Shown here piece by piece: positions 9,110-18,234 of a stretch of 42,021 nucleotides of DNA. This DNA is from CAYTID01 sp964437735 (lineage in GTDB: Bacteria > Bacteroidota > Ignavibacteria > UBA10030 > BY39). Under the pieces are notes generated by a model. That model saw only the letters and a list, made by a program, of their open reading frames with translations. It did not search any database and had not been told where the DNA came from. Where the stretch lies: assembly GCA_964437735.1 (NCBI GenBank), contig CAYTID010000010.1, forward strand, positions 1 through 42,021, in the 5' to 3' direction. A program made the translations under genes and the position numbers. Numbering within the stretch: the first letter of the stretch is position 1; every line of letters begins with the position of its first letter.

Positions 9110-9583
9110 TTACATAGCTACATCTGAAATATCTCCAACCAACGGTTGGGTCAATTTTTCATAATCTTTATAAGTCATTTTTACACACTCGGTATGTGAG
9201 CCGGCATTAATAATTATTTCTTCTTTCTCAGCTAATTGCCAGGCAATCGTTACGGGGATGTCATACAAATTACCAAGAGCCGGTTCGGCGCCAAGTTCCG
9301 AATCAGGGAATAATGTACGAAGGTCGTCTTCTTTTGTAAGTCCCGCATTTGTAGCTCGTAGAACACTTTTTAATTTATCCAAATCTACTTTGTGGTGAGC
9401 GGGAATAACAACCATGTTATACTTGCCGTCCACGTTTGTTATAACCGCTTTTGCACAAAATTTCCCGGAAGTATGCAAAGAATGTGCTACCTCCTGAGCC
9501 GTGTAAGCTTTCGGGTGGGGTAATAATTCATAAGAAACGCCCTTTTCTTTTAAAAAAGTTTTAAGCTTTTCAGACATCGACAT
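9110..9583 (-). CDS. YbaK/EbsC-type aminoacyl-tRNA deacylase
   Basis: A 157-residue free-standing member of the YbaK/ProRS INS-domain family, whose members hydrolyse mischarged tRNAs (such as Ala- or Cys-tRNA-Pro). Family features are the N-terminal LKEKGVSYELLPHPKAYTAQ, the invariant lysine in FCAKAVI, KVDLDKLKSVL, and the GAEPALGNLY loop corresponding to the G-x-x-P/G-N-L signature. The closing SHTECVKMTYKDYEKL also fits. The length is normal for a single-domain trans-editing factor. An excellent Shine-Dalgarno (GAGGAGGT) lies about five bases before the ATG. It is monocistronic and convergent with ygiQ. Which mischarged tRNA it clears cannot be told from sequence alone. Confidence 0.9.
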   Translation of the reverse strand: MSMSEKLKTFLKEKGVSYELLPHPKAYTAQEVAHSLHTSGKFCAKAVITNVDGKYNMVVIPAHHKVDLDKLKSVLRATNAGLTKEDDLRTLFPDSELGAEPALGNLYDIPVTIAWQLAEKEEIIINAGSHTECVKMTYKDYEKLTQPLVGDISDVAM

Positions 9584-9693
9584 ATTTACCTCCTCGCGTT
9601 TTATTTTACATGTTATTTTTTTTAAAAACCGCTTTGAATAAACAAAATTCAGTCATCAGTCTAATTATAATATAAAAAAGGAATCTGATATTT

Positions 9694-10809
9694 TCAATAA
9701 TGTGATTTATAAATATTTATTATTTTTGGAATTGTTACTTCCGATGAAAATCTTCTCTCAAATAATTCATAGCTTTTTTCAGACATTCCTGTACGTAATT
9801 TTTCATCTGCTATGAGGATTCCTAATATTTCTACCAGAGAATCATGTTTTCTATCGGCTATTAAATAGCCGTTATGATTCGGTTCGATGAATTCATGCAT
9901 ATCTCCAACATTTGTTAGAATGAGCGGAAGTTTGTAAACCATCGCCTGTAATACCGTGAGCGGAAAAATATCCTTTATTCCGTCCGTGTATGTCTGGGCA
10001 TAAATATCGAAGCAAGAATACATTGATGATAAATCTTCCCTGTTTCCAGTAAAAACAACCTGTGAAGATATTCCAAGTTGCTCTGAAGTTTTTTTTAATC
10101 CTTCTTTTAGTTCACCGTCTCCGACAAAAATAATTCTCGCCCTTGGAAATTTCGGAAGCACCTCAGCGAATGCTCTGAGCAGGTTTCCCTGACCTTCAAA
10201 CGGTTGGAAATTACCAATGCTCCCGATGATAACATTATCATCAGCAAAACCAAACAGGTTTCTTATTCTCCTTCTCTTTTCTTCATTTTTAATAAAATCG
10301 GAAGATAACAACCCGGGCGGTACGACAGATATGATTGATTCATTAATTGAGCGCCCCATAATCAACAATTCTTTGATTCCACGACTACCGGCAATATAGT
10401 GGCGAAGTGATCGCGATGCAATTTTTTTTTCTATGTATCCTTCAGCTCGCTGAAAGGTCGTATCATAAACCGATATAATGTGAGGAATTTTTTTAAAAAA
10501 AGCAGCAGCCGAACATATAGATTGATCCCTCAAACTGCTGCTATGAATAATATCTGCTTTCTCCTGTTTTAAGATCCGCTTTAAATAACTGACTGCCCGG
10601 AATTTGCTTTTAAGATTTTTTAATTCTGTTTCAAGAATTTCAATTCCGGATTTTTTACATTTGAAATAGAACTGACTATTACGCAAACAAATAACTTTTA
10701 CAATTTGTCCGGAATTTTTCAGTCCATCCGCCAGTTGATGAAGTATAAATTCATCAGATCCGAATGAACCCGAAAAATTTACAAGCAGAATTTTTAATTG
10801 TTTCTCCAA
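9694..10809 (-). CDS. Glycosyltransferase family 4 (GT-B fold)
   Basis: A 371-residue cytoplasmic or membrane-associated glycosyltransferase, probably acting on a surface polysaccharide or glycolipid. The N-terminal domain has ILLVNFSGSFGSDEFILHQLADGL. The C-terminal GT4 domain has GSIGNFQPFEGQGNLLRAFA, IIFVGDGELKEGLK, VVFTGNREDLSSMYSCFDIY and the E-x7-E-like region FPLTVLQAMVYKLPLILTNVG. The usual glutamate of EGFGLVLLEAMA is replaced, with DIFPLTVLQAM here, which is seen in some GT4 proteins. The only start in the right place is a TTG at 10809 whose following GAG codon reads GGAG, itself a Shine-Dalgarno sequence. Initiation may thus be unusual. It lies alone between a YbaK-type gene and a small membrane-protein gene. 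Confidence 0.88.
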   Translation of the reverse strand: MEKQLKILLVNFSGSFGSDEFILHQLADGLKNSGQIVKVICLRNSQFYFKCKKSGIEILETELKNLKSKFRAVSYLKRILKQEKADIIHSSSLRDQSICSAAAFFKKIPHIISVYDTTFQRAEGYIEKKIASRSLRHYIAGSRGIKELLIMGRSINESIISVVPPGLLSSDFIKNEEKRRRIRNLFGFADDNVIIGSIGNFQPFEGQGNLLRAFAEVLPKFPRARIIFVGDGELKEGLKKTSEQLGISSQVVFTGNREDLSSMYSCFDIYAQTYTDGIKDIFPLTVLQAMVYKLPLILTNVGDMHEFIEPNHNGYLIADRKHDSLVEILGILIADEKLRTGMSEKSYELFERRFSSEVTIPKIINIYKSHY

Positions 10810-10846
10810 ATTTTTTTAACGGCTTGTTATCACACCGTCTTGTAAT

Positions 10847-11263
10847 CTATGCTTTAGTTGGAGCTTGTTTAAAAATAATTCCTAAAAACATTCCAAATAA
10901 CAGATATTGGACCATTCCGTATATAAACCACTGAAATGCGATAGTATAAGGAAGAGGCCAGGTTGCGTATGAATTATATGCCATGGGAATCGCTATCATT
11001 ACACCTGTTAACAACCCGAATAATAAACCTTCGCTTAAACCTTTTCCTTTTGTATATCCGGAGTACAATAAAGTGTAGAAGAGAGAAAAAATCAATCCTG
11101 TTACCTGCATGATCCACATTTTACTATCCATGTCGGGTCTCCATGATGATTTCAGCGGTTCTGTTTCATAAGCGCCGCTCAGTATCACATAGTGAATCAG
11201 CACATTAGTAATCTGCATTACAACAAAAACAATTACAAACCCAAGTAATATTTTTTTAAGCAT
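10847..11263 (-). CDS. Small four-helix integral membrane protein, function unknown
   Basis: A 138-residue hydrophobic protein with four predicted transmembrane segments (about residues 4-30, 49-70, 79-97 and 108-132). Short polar loops include YETEPLKSSWRPDMDSKMW. AGGAGCC lies about five bases before the ATG, supporting the start. I do not recognise a specific domain; the general layout is like that of small uncharacterised membrane proteins common in Bacteroidota. It is followed by the glycosyltransferase gene after a short gap and could be cotranscribed with it. It is distantly reminiscent in layout, not clearly in sequence, of the protein encoded at 29806-30396. Confidence 0.75.
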   Translation of the reverse strand: MLKKILLGFVIVFVVMQITNVLIHYVILSGAYETEPLKSSWRPDMDSKMWIMQVTGLIFSLFYTLLYSGYTKGKGLSEGLLFGLLTGVMIAIPMAYNSYATWPLPYTIAFQWFIYGMVQYLLFGMFLGIIFKQAPTKA

Positions 11264-11349
11264 AATGGCTCCTGATAATAATTTAAAATAATTGTTGATT
11301 TGGTAGAACTAAGTTTTATTTTACTAAAGATATTCTTAAAAAACAATTT

Positions 11350-12507
11350 TCAGCGCAGCAACAACATCTTTTTGACCCGGTGAAAATTACCTGCTGTTAA
11401 CTTATAAAAATAAATTCCTGATGAAAGTTCTGCCGCGTCAAATTGAATTTTATAATTACCCGCCCTTTGAATTTCATTTTTCAAAGTCGCTACTTCCTGT
11501 CCCATTACATTAAAGACTTTCATAACGACAAATTCTTCCCGTGGAATTGAATACTCAATGATTGTTGACGGATTGAAAGGATTTGGATAGTTGTTTTTTA
11601 AAAAATATTCTTCTGGGTTTGTTGTGTTAAAACTATTATCAATCCCTGTGGGAGAATGAATTACAACATCGGATATTTCAACAGGAGCGATCCTCCAACC
11701 GAGCAAAAGTTCTGAGCCTGTCGACTGAATAATCCAACCCCTCAAAGTATCAATTCGTGTATTAATCTGAAATAGTGATGTATATGTTGAGTTCGGGTCT
11801 CGATGTCCCCTTAGTGTCCACCATTTCGATGCGTCGTGTGTAGTAATACAATTACCGAAATCATCAACAAGTCTGACTGTTCCATTTGTCGCATTTACAA
11901 CCGAAATAACCGTCAGATTTGTTAACTCGACATAACCACTTTCGAAAGGTTCACCGGTTGAAAACCTTACATTACATATTTGCGAGCATCCAATCAAAAA
12001 ATCAGTTACACTTTTAGGATAAACGGGTGGTAGAGTACCAACGCCCAAAATATTAAAATTCTGATTTTTTAATAATGCAATTTCCGAAGTACCGATTGTA
12101 GCTATGGCCGGGAATTCATTTACAATACCAACAACTTCTACAATACTCCCTTTTTGAATATTCAACATTCCCTGATAATACATTGAATCTCCGGGAGTTG
12201 ATACCATTGCCCTTAAAAATATATGTCCGAACGGTCCTGCATATCCTGTATCCGCTAAAACAAAATTATACCCGGATGCAGTATAGGTAAGTGTTTTTGG
12301 AGGGACTGTACACACACCCACAACTCTGACTGTGTCACCCAGAAAATTGGCTGCCTGATGATACCAATTGCCTTTGCATGAATCGAGCAAAAGCAGTGAG
12401 TCGGGATGGTTGTACTGAATTTCCTTGATTGTTTTGAAAGGATAATTTTGTCCGAATGAAAAATCCCCAATTAGACACAACAACAAAAGCAAAAAAAACT
12501 TTTTCAT
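11350..12507 (-). CDS. T9SS-secreted protein with OB-fold-like region and type A sorting domain
   Basis: A 385-residue exported protein. It begins with a signal peptide (MKKFFLLLLLCLIGDFSFGQ) after a good GGAGGTG ribosome-binding site. The central part, residues ~50-280, has two related beta-rich stretches with phrases such as GDTVRVVGVCTVPPKTL, IVEVVGIVNEFP and YVELTNLTVISV. These resemble the OB-fold-like domains found in secreted nuclease-associated proteins, but the match is only by eye. The C-terminal ~80 residues are a type A T9SS sorting domain: NYPNPFNPSTIIEYSIP, MKVFNVMGQEVATL, SSGIYFYKL and a final basic KKMLLLR. It is therefore expected at the cell surface or outside. It follows the Asp-box propeller gene by about 70 bases and could belong to the same unit. 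Confidence 0.85.
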   Translation of the reverse strand: MKKFFLLLLLCLIGDFSFGQNYPFKTIKEIQYNHPDSLLLLDSCKGNWYHQAANFLGDTVRVVGVCTVPPKTLTYTASGYNFVLADTGYAGPFGHIFLRAMVSTPGDSMYYQGMLNIQKGSIVEVVGIVNEFPAIATIGTSEIALLKNQNFNILGVGTLPPVYPKSVTDFLIGCSQICNVRFSTGEPFESGYVELTNLTVISVVNATNGTVRLVDDFGNCITTHDASKWWTLRGHRDPNSTYTSLFQINTRIDTLRGWIIQSTGSELLLGWRIAPVEISDVVIHSPTGIDNSFNTTNPEEYFLKNNYPNPFNPSTIIEYSIPREEFVVMKVFNVMGQEVATLKNEIQRAGNYKIQFDAAELSSGIYFYKLTAGNFHRVKKMLLLR

Positions 12508-12576
12508 TGCACCTCCGATTTTTAATTTAGACGGATTATTTGAAAACTCTTCGTATCAAATATAAAGAAATAATTG

Positions 12577-15500
12577 CTATTCCGCTATTTTCAATTTTAA
12601 TTTACCATCATTTAAATTATGTATCAAATATTCATCATTTTTTGATAAAATAAAGGTTTTTTGTCCGGTTTCTGTTTTGTGCTCGATAATTATTTTATCT
12701 TTTGATAATGAATTAAAAGATATTTTGATTGGAAAATTCAAGTTGGTAATTTGCACATCTAAATCATTAGCAGAATTTTCAATTAACTTACCGCTGGAAA
12801 ATCTTACATCTGAAAATATATCCGGAGAAAATGGTGGAAGTTCATAGCGGTCTAAGTTTTCATCACCATCGTTCAAGTATAAGAATAATTCTTTAGCCTG
12901 AGCATCGGTTATCGTAATAATATCGTATCTCTCAAAATTAGCCCGGTCGAAAAAATTTTGAACTTTGTAAGATGAATTTATTATCAAAGTACCTGCTGAA
13001 TTTGTTTTCACCCAATATCCGCTCCCGGGATTTAATACATTAGATATTACATACTGTCCGTTGTATCCGAAAAATTCCGTACTTAAAATATTTGGAGGAA
13101 TCGAAGAAATAGACGCAGTGTTAATCGGCGAATGCAATCCACCGATAAGATTCCAACCGCTTCGGACAGGAATTGAAAAATTGTCAAATATTCTTCCCTT
13201 TATTGAATGTGATTGAAGAGCCGGAAATTTCAGCCAATAGCCTGTGCCAACATTCAGTATATTTGATACTTCATAACCGTCTGAAAAATTAAACGCAGCC
13301 GATTCTGAATTGGGGAACAAAGAATCTTTCGCCATCTCAGTTGCAGCTACAGGTAGGGAAATCAGACTCCATCCTTTTGGGGTTGAAAAATTCACAGTAG
13401 CCGACATAAAGTCAATTGCTGCTGCATAAACACCTCTTCCATGCGTGCCTGCAATTAATTTTTTTGAGATTTTAGAATAATCCAGATGACGGATGACAGT
13501 ATTGGGAAGCCCGTTATATAATTCCTCCCAGCTTCCGCCGCCGTTTGTAGTAACAAACACACCAATGTCCGTCGACGTAAAATAGATTCGTCCCGGATTA
13601 TCGGGATAAATTAAAAAATCAGTAACCGGTGAATCCGGAAGATTACCCGAAATGCTAAACCAATTAGCGCCGTTGTTAGTTGTTTTATAAACTTTACTTC
13701 CGCCAAAACCTAAAAATGTTATAAATGCTATATTTGAAGAATCGGGATGAATATACACGGATGAAAGTGTTTTGTTCGGAAGCCCTACGGTTACATTTGT
13801 CCAAGTCGCGCCGCCGTCAATCGAGCGAAAGACGCGAGAACTAGAAGTCGCAAACATTACCTCAGGATTGGATTGACTAATTGCCAATTCACGGACTGCG
13901 CTCGTCGAATTAACATTTTCCGATATTGCAGTCCAGTTTCCGCCATTATCAGTGCTGCGATAGACTTTTTGTCTTGCAACATAAAAAGTTCCGTTTGTTT
14001 TCGGATGTGCTATTATCGGCGCGATCCAGGCAACCGCTTCAGATGTGTTGATACCGGTCATCGCATTCACCCATGTTAGTCCGCCGTTGGTAGTTCTTCT
14101 CAATCCTCCGTTTTGTGTTTCTCCGATGATAAAGTTCGGATCGAATGGATTAAAACAAACCTCACCACCGTCTCCGCCGAAAGGAGCATTCCAGTTTAAG
14201 GTACCTCTTGTTTCCTGCGTACCGTTGTCTTGCGTCCCTCCCAGCAATCTCCTGCTGTCGAACGGGCTGACTGTAATTCTGTAAAATTGCGTAAGCGTCA
14301 GATTCTGGTTTAAATTCGAGAACGAATTACCCAAATTCGTTGAACGGTTTATTCCTCCATCGTTACACGATATAATGGTTGTCGAATCGGTGGGGTGGAA
14401 AAACAAATAATGCTGATCGACATGGACATTTCCGCCGCTGTAACCGTAAGTAATGTTTGTGAAATTATTTCCTCCATTCGTTGATCTGTATATATCAATT
14501 GTCCCTACAAATACGATGTCGGGATTTTTCGGATGGATTCTGATAAATAAATCGTACCATGCTTGTGAACCGTTAAAATCATGAGACACCGCCACCTGAT
14601 TCCACGTTAGTCCGGTGTTGGTTGATTTATATGTTCTTACGTTAGGGGTTGAACTTGTATAAATTACGCTGTAGATGATATTCGGAAAATTCGGACTGAT
14701 ATCGATATGCGTTCTTGTACCGCCCGGTAAATTGCTCCCGAATGTTGAAAAGTTTAAACCGCCGTTTGTTGAACGTCTGAAACCGACTCCGCTTCCAACT
14801 GCAAAAGCAGTGTCCCCTGTCGGATCAAATAATACATCGTCGCATCTCCCTGATAGCAATTGATACCACGACGCACCGCTGTTGCTGCTTCTGTACAAAC
14901 CGCTGTTTCCAAGTGCAGCGAGAAGTTCAGAATTTTTCCCCGGACGAATAACCAATCGTGAAAAATAAGTTTGCAACGGAAGTCCGTTCGTTATGTGCTG
15001 CCATTGATTACCTCCATCTATTGATTTCAGTAATCCTGCTCCATAATAAGATACTCCACTGTAGGTTGCTTCTCCGGTACCAGCATAAATTATATCGGGA
15101 TTTGTATGGTCAATTGCTATCGCCCCCATCGAAAGTGATGGTTTATCATCTGTTAACGGTATCCATGTCTGACCTGAATCATAAGTTTTCCAAACTCCGC
15201 CGTTTGCCGGACCGATAAAAATAATTTCAGGATTCTCCGGATGATATGCGCCTGTTACAATCCTCGAGGAAATATTGCCATAGCTGAAATAATAGCCCGG
15301 AGTGGGTCCAATATTTTCCCATTGAATATTATCGAGAGAAGATTTATTTAATACACGTAAAGCGTTGCGCTCATTAATTGATTTTTGGTAAACTCCTTCA
15401 GGAATATAATTTTCAGGAAAAGCTCTTTCTTCAAAAAATGTCCACTCCCGTATAAATGCTTTTGATTTTTTAATATCATCCGGCGCATTATTATAAACCG

Positions 15501-15591
15501 TATTCTGAAGCAGAGGTGAAGTATATTCAACCTGCGCAATTGATATCGGAGGAATAAGTACAAGGATTAATAAAATTAGAAACATCCTCAT
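12577..15591 (-). CDS. Secreted Asp-box (sortilin/VPS10-like) beta-propeller protein
   Basis: A 1004-residue exported protein with a signal peptide (about residues 1-19). Residues ~75-720 contain about a dozen Asp-box/BNR-type repeats of the form S/T-x-D/N-x-G-x-x-W/F, for example YDSGQTW, SIDGGNQW, SNSGASW, TTNGGLTW and SIDGGATW. This implies one or two large propellers, as in sortilin-like and photosystem-stability-factor-like proteins. Residues ~735-880 hold two copies of a GWxLISLPV...GYWxK module. The C-terminal ~110 residues lack the NYPNPFN sorting motif seen in neighbours, so the export route is unclear. The start overlaps the M28 peptidase stop by four bases (ATGA), indicating translational coupling. 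Its N-terminal FFEERAFPENYIP matches WFYEQRAFPQDVIP of the propeller at 35396-38416; the two are paralogues. Confidence 0.88.
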   Translation of the reverse strand: MRMFLILLILVLIPPISIAQVEYTSPLLQNTVYNNAPDDIKKSKAFIREWTFFEERAFPENYIPEGVYQKSINERNALRVLNKSSLDNIQWENIGPTPGYYFSYGNISSRIVTGAYHPENPEIIFIGPANGGVWKTYDSGQTWIPLTDDKPSLSMGAIAIDHTNPDIIYAGTGEATYSGVSYYGAGLLKSIDGGNQWQHITNGLPLQTYFSRLVIRPGKNSELLAALGNSGLYRSSNSGASWYQLLSGRCDDVLFDPTGDTAFAVGSGVGFRRSTNGGLNFSTFGSNLPGGTRTHIDISPNFPNIIYSVIYTSSTPNVRTYKSTNTGLTWNQVAVSHDFNGSQAWYDLFIRIHPKNPDIVFVGTIDIYRSTNGGNNFTNITYGYSGGNVHVDQHYLFFHPTDSTTIISCNDGGINRSTNLGNSFSNLNQNLTLTQFYRITVSPFDSRRLLGGTQDNGTQETRGTLNWNAPFGGDGGEVCFNPFDPNFIIGETQNGGLRRTTNGGLTWVNAMTGINTSEAVAWIAPIIAHPKTNGTFYVARQKVYRSTDNGGNWTAISENVNSTSAVRELAISQSNPEVMFATSSSRVFRSIDGGATWTNVTVGLPNKTLSSVYIHPDSSNIAFITFLGFGGSKVYKTTNNGANWFSISGNLPDSPVTDFLIYPDNPGRIYFTSTDIGVFVTTNGGGSWEELYNGLPNTVIRHLDYSKISKKLIAGTHGRGVYAAAIDFMSATVNFSTPKGWSLISLPVAATEMAKDSLFPNSESAAFNFSDGYEVSNILNVGTGYWLKFPALQSHSIKGRIFDNFSIPVRSGWNLIGGLHSPINTASISSIPPNILSTEFFGYNGQYVISNVLNPGSGYWVKTNSAGTLIINSSYKVQNFFDRANFERYDIITITDAQAKELFLYLNDGDENLDRYELPPFSPDIFSDVRFSSGKLIENSANDLDVQITNLNFPIKISFNSLSKDKIIIEHKTETGQKTFILSKNDEYLIHNLNDGKLKLKIAE

Positions 15592-17666
15592 TTAATTAAC
15601 ATTCCTTTTTGTGTAATAATACTGTTGTTGAAACTCAATTTAAACAAATATACTCCGCTCGGATAGTTATATCCGCTAAATTCAGATTGATATAACCCGG
15701 CTTTTTGATTTTCATTAACGAGTGTCAAAATTCTCTGCCCCAGCATATTAAACACCTCCAACTCAACATGCCCGTCTGATGGAATAGAATATTTGATAAT
15801 GGATGAAGCATTAAACGGATTCGGATAATTTTGAAATAATTGAAATCCTTCAGGCAGGGAATTATCAGAATAAGTTATGGAAGTTACGGGAGCTTGATAT
15901 GCAGCGACTTTAATATCATCAACATAAAAACCATCTCTCTGGATACTTCCATCGCTCCTGAAATTATATCTGAACTTTACTGACTTGCCGATATATGAAC
16001 TCAAATCAACTTCCTCATTTTGCCAAACTGTCTGAACGCCGTTGTAAAGCGGTTGACCCGCAGGTTGAAACGATCCGGCGCCGGATTTTGTAAATTTACC
16101 CGCAAGAGGTGTCCAGTTTGTACCGTTATTCGTGCTAATCATTATTTGAACATAATCGTACCCGCTCTCGAGGTCCCATTTTGCGGAAAATCGGAGAGAC
16201 GCAGATAAGTAATTCCTTAATGAAATAGTATCGTTCAGCGTTAGTGTATTAGTTGTGCTATTTGAATAGTTTCCTGCCGGTGAATCGGTAAAAGATGACG
16301 GAGCTGAAACGAAAGTAGTTGTTGTAATCCCCCAAATGGAGTTCGATGTCCAGTCTGATAATGAACTGCAATTATTATCAAAAACTGTCATTTGATTAGC
16401 GACATAAAATCTTAACATAGTCGAAGGTGGGTTTATTCCGGGGGGATTGATGCCGCTCCCGCCTGCGGGTAAAGTTTGAACCATTGCGCCTGCCTGATCC
16501 TGAGCTGCAATATAGTACTCAACTATCGTCCCGAGCGGCTGTCCCGGAATAATAAACTCATAATCATTTCCGGTTGGTCCGTCTGCATCGGTAACAAAAT
16601 TAAACGAACCAAAACCCGAACCGGTGTCAACCCGATAATACAACCTCGGACCAAACGAGCCGCTGCCAATCGTCAAACCGCTTATTAATTTTGTACTCGC
16701 TGTGTTTGATCCGGTGGAGTTCGACGATACAACTGGAGTGTGGTCAATAACAATTTTAAGATTCATGGCATACTTTGCAATTGTAACAGCCGTCGCTTTT
16801 GTTATTTTATGAAAATACGGCATGTTTATGTACATCATTTTATCATTAACCGTGTGATAGTAAGGATTGAAGTTATTATTATCTTCGATTAATAATATTG
16901 CTCCATATCCTTTCTGTAAGAATGATTCGTGATCGCTGTATGGCTGCGAGGCGACAATAACGGGATTTATAGCCAGCCCGAAAGAACTTATATTGCTGAC
17001 AACATCCGCTCCAATTTCCTGTGTGTTAGCAACATTTTTTGTGTGAACATTAATAATATTTGTTCCGCTTGAGTGAAAACCGATCATATCAAGATTAATA
17101 ACACCCATTATCGAGTCGTTCCGGTTTTTTGCTTGAGTTGCATAATACGCGCTGCCGATAAGCCCTTGTTCTTCCTCATCAAAACCTATAAACTTTACTG
17201 AATATTGAAAATTGTATTTAGAAAATATTCTTGCAATTTCAATTACAGCCGCTGTTCCGCTGGCATTATCATCCGCCCCGGGTGCGACAGTACCGGAAGG
17301 CATATCATCGAAATGTCCGCATATTACATAATAACGGTTAGGGAAATGAGTTCCGGTTTTTGTTCCTATTACATTTGCTCCCGTTGAGCTGAATGTTTCA
17401 TACTGAGTATTTAAACCGAATGATCCAAATTTTTCGTAAATATACTCGGCTGCTTTCTGATTACCCGGCTGGAGCTTATGTCGTGATAATATTGTATAAG
17501 GCGACCCGCCAATTACACAGCTTGTATCTCCTGAAAGTTGACGTGTATAAAGCCGCAAGCTGTCGATTGAAATTTGTGAGATTACCGAATCCAAAACAGC
17601 TTGTTGCGATGTCGATATGTGTGTAAATAGAAAAATAAAGACTAATGTACTAATTGTTTTTTTCAT
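15588..17666 (-). CDS. T9SS-secreted M28 family zinc aminopeptidase
   Basis: A 692-residue secreted metallopeptidase. A signal peptide (residues 1-~20) is followed by the M28 catalytic domain at ~50-300. It has the two-zinc ligand set in order: ICGHFDD (His), GADDNASG (bridging Asp), DEEEQGLIGS (catalytic and ligand Glu), NLDMIG (Asp) and NPYYHT (His). Residues ~310-430 hold beta-sandwich repeats. Residues ~440-600 form a MAM/immune-inhibitor-A-like domain (WQNEEVDLSSYIGKSVKFRY, RDGFYVDDIKV). The end is a type A T9SS sorting domain (NYPNPFNASSIIKYSIP ... KGMLIK). It should release N-terminal residues from peptides at the surface. It is the first gene of a unit with the Asp-box protein, which starts inside its stop codon. 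No clear Shine-Dalgarno precedes its ATG. Confidence 0.93.
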   Translation of the reverse strand: MKKTISTLVFIFLFTHISTSQQAVLDSVISQISIDSLRLYTRQLSGDTSCVIGGSPYTILSRHKLQPGNQKAAEYIYEKFGSFGLNTQYETFSSTGANVIGTKTGTHFPNRYYVICGHFDDMPSGTVAPGADDNASGTAAVIEIARIFSKYNFQYSVKFIGFDEEEQGLIGSAYYATQAKNRNDSIMGVINLDMIGFHSSGTNIINVHTKNVANTQEIGADVVSNISSFGLAINPVIVASQPYSDHESFLQKGYGAILLIEDNNNFNPYYHTVNDKMMYINMPYFHKITKATAVTIAKYAMNLKIVIDHTPVVSSNSTGSNTASTKLISGLTIGSGSFGPRLYYRVDTGSGFGSFNFVTDADGPTGNDYEFIIPGQPLGTIVEYYIAAQDQAGAMVQTLPAGGSGINPPGINPPSTMLRFYVANQMTVFDNNCSSLSDWTSNSIWGITTTTFVSAPSSFTDSPAGNYSNSTTNTLTLNDTISLRNYLSASLRFSAKWDLESGYDYVQIMISTNNGTNWTPLAGKFTKSGAGSFQPAGQPLYNGVQTVWQNEEVDLSSYIGKSVKFRYNFRSDGSIQRDGFYVDDIKVAAYQAPVTSITYSDNSLPEGFQLFQNYPNPFNASSIIKYSIPSDGHVELEVFNMLGQRILTLVNENQKAGLYQSEFSGYNYPSGVYLFKLSFNNSIITQKGMLIK

Positions 17667-17811
17667 GATTTTACTAATAAATTATTAATATTGTTAATTC
17701 GTTTATAACTGAGATTTAATATACCAATTACTGTAAAATGTAGCAAGACCCTAATCGAATTGGTTTATTTTATTATATTTTGTATGATTATGTATAAAAT
17801 GGAGAAATAAA

Positions 17812-18084
17812 ATGAGTCTTAAGTCTTTATACTTTGTCCTGACAATTACAATTTTTTGTGGATTCCATAACAACTCACTAAGCCAGAATAATGCATTTGA
17901 AATACACATAACTTTAAAGCCGGAACAAACTATTGAATCTTTTATTGAGATGGCCCCGAATGCAAAAATCAAAGATCTCAATGAAAAAAAATTTATTGCT
18001 GAAATTTCAGCCGATGAATTAAATTTACTGAAATCAGGTGTTTATTTGTATCGGATTATTAAACATCCGTATTTGCCTTTATAA
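17812..18084 (+). CDS. Small exported protein of unknown function
   Basis: A 90-residue product with a convincing signal peptide (about residues 1-25, cleaved near SLSQ). It is followed by a short domain, FEIHITLKPEQTIESFIE ... KFIAEISADELNLLKSGVYL, with a beta-alpha-beta rhythm similar in size to inhibitor or prodomain modules. I do not recognise a family. GGAG lies seven bases before the ATG. The protein could be complete, or be the surviving N-terminal part of a larger secreted protein. No continuing frame is seen in the following 150 bases. Like the next two genes, it is noticeably more AT-rich than the flanking minus-strand genes. Confidence 0.6.
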   Translation: MSLKSLYFVLTITIFCGFHNNSLSQNNAFEIHITLKPEQTIESFIEMAPNAKIKDLNEKKFIAEISADELNLLKSGVYLYRIIKHPYLPL

Positions 18085-18234
18085 AAACCACTGTTTATAT
18101 TATTATTAGGATTTGGGAATAAGAGATTTTATATATAGATAAAAATGAAATGCAACTATCTGGGTGTCAGCGTAGAACGAAATCGACATAATTAATCGTT
18201 ATATAACTCGTATTATTAACAATTTCAATATTTA
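18085..18234. other. 150-base AT-rich intergenic stretch
   Basis: Lies between the small exported protein gene and the T9SS cargo gene. I see no hairpin, RNA gene or coding frame in it. It ends with the Shine-Dalgarno-like TTGGAG of the next gene. Confidence 0.5.

Noticed and set aside
13500..15200. Regularly spaced similar DNA segments that could suggest a tandem repeat or CRISPR-like array
   Set aside because: They are the coding sequence of Asp-box repeats: spacing varies, identity at DNA level is low and the reading frame is continuous.
17760..17782. Possible Bacteroidota-type promoter (TTG ... TATATTTTG) before the small exported protein gene
   Set aside because: The spacing between TTG and the -7 like element and the element itself deviate from the consensus, and such AT-rich matches are frequent here by chance.
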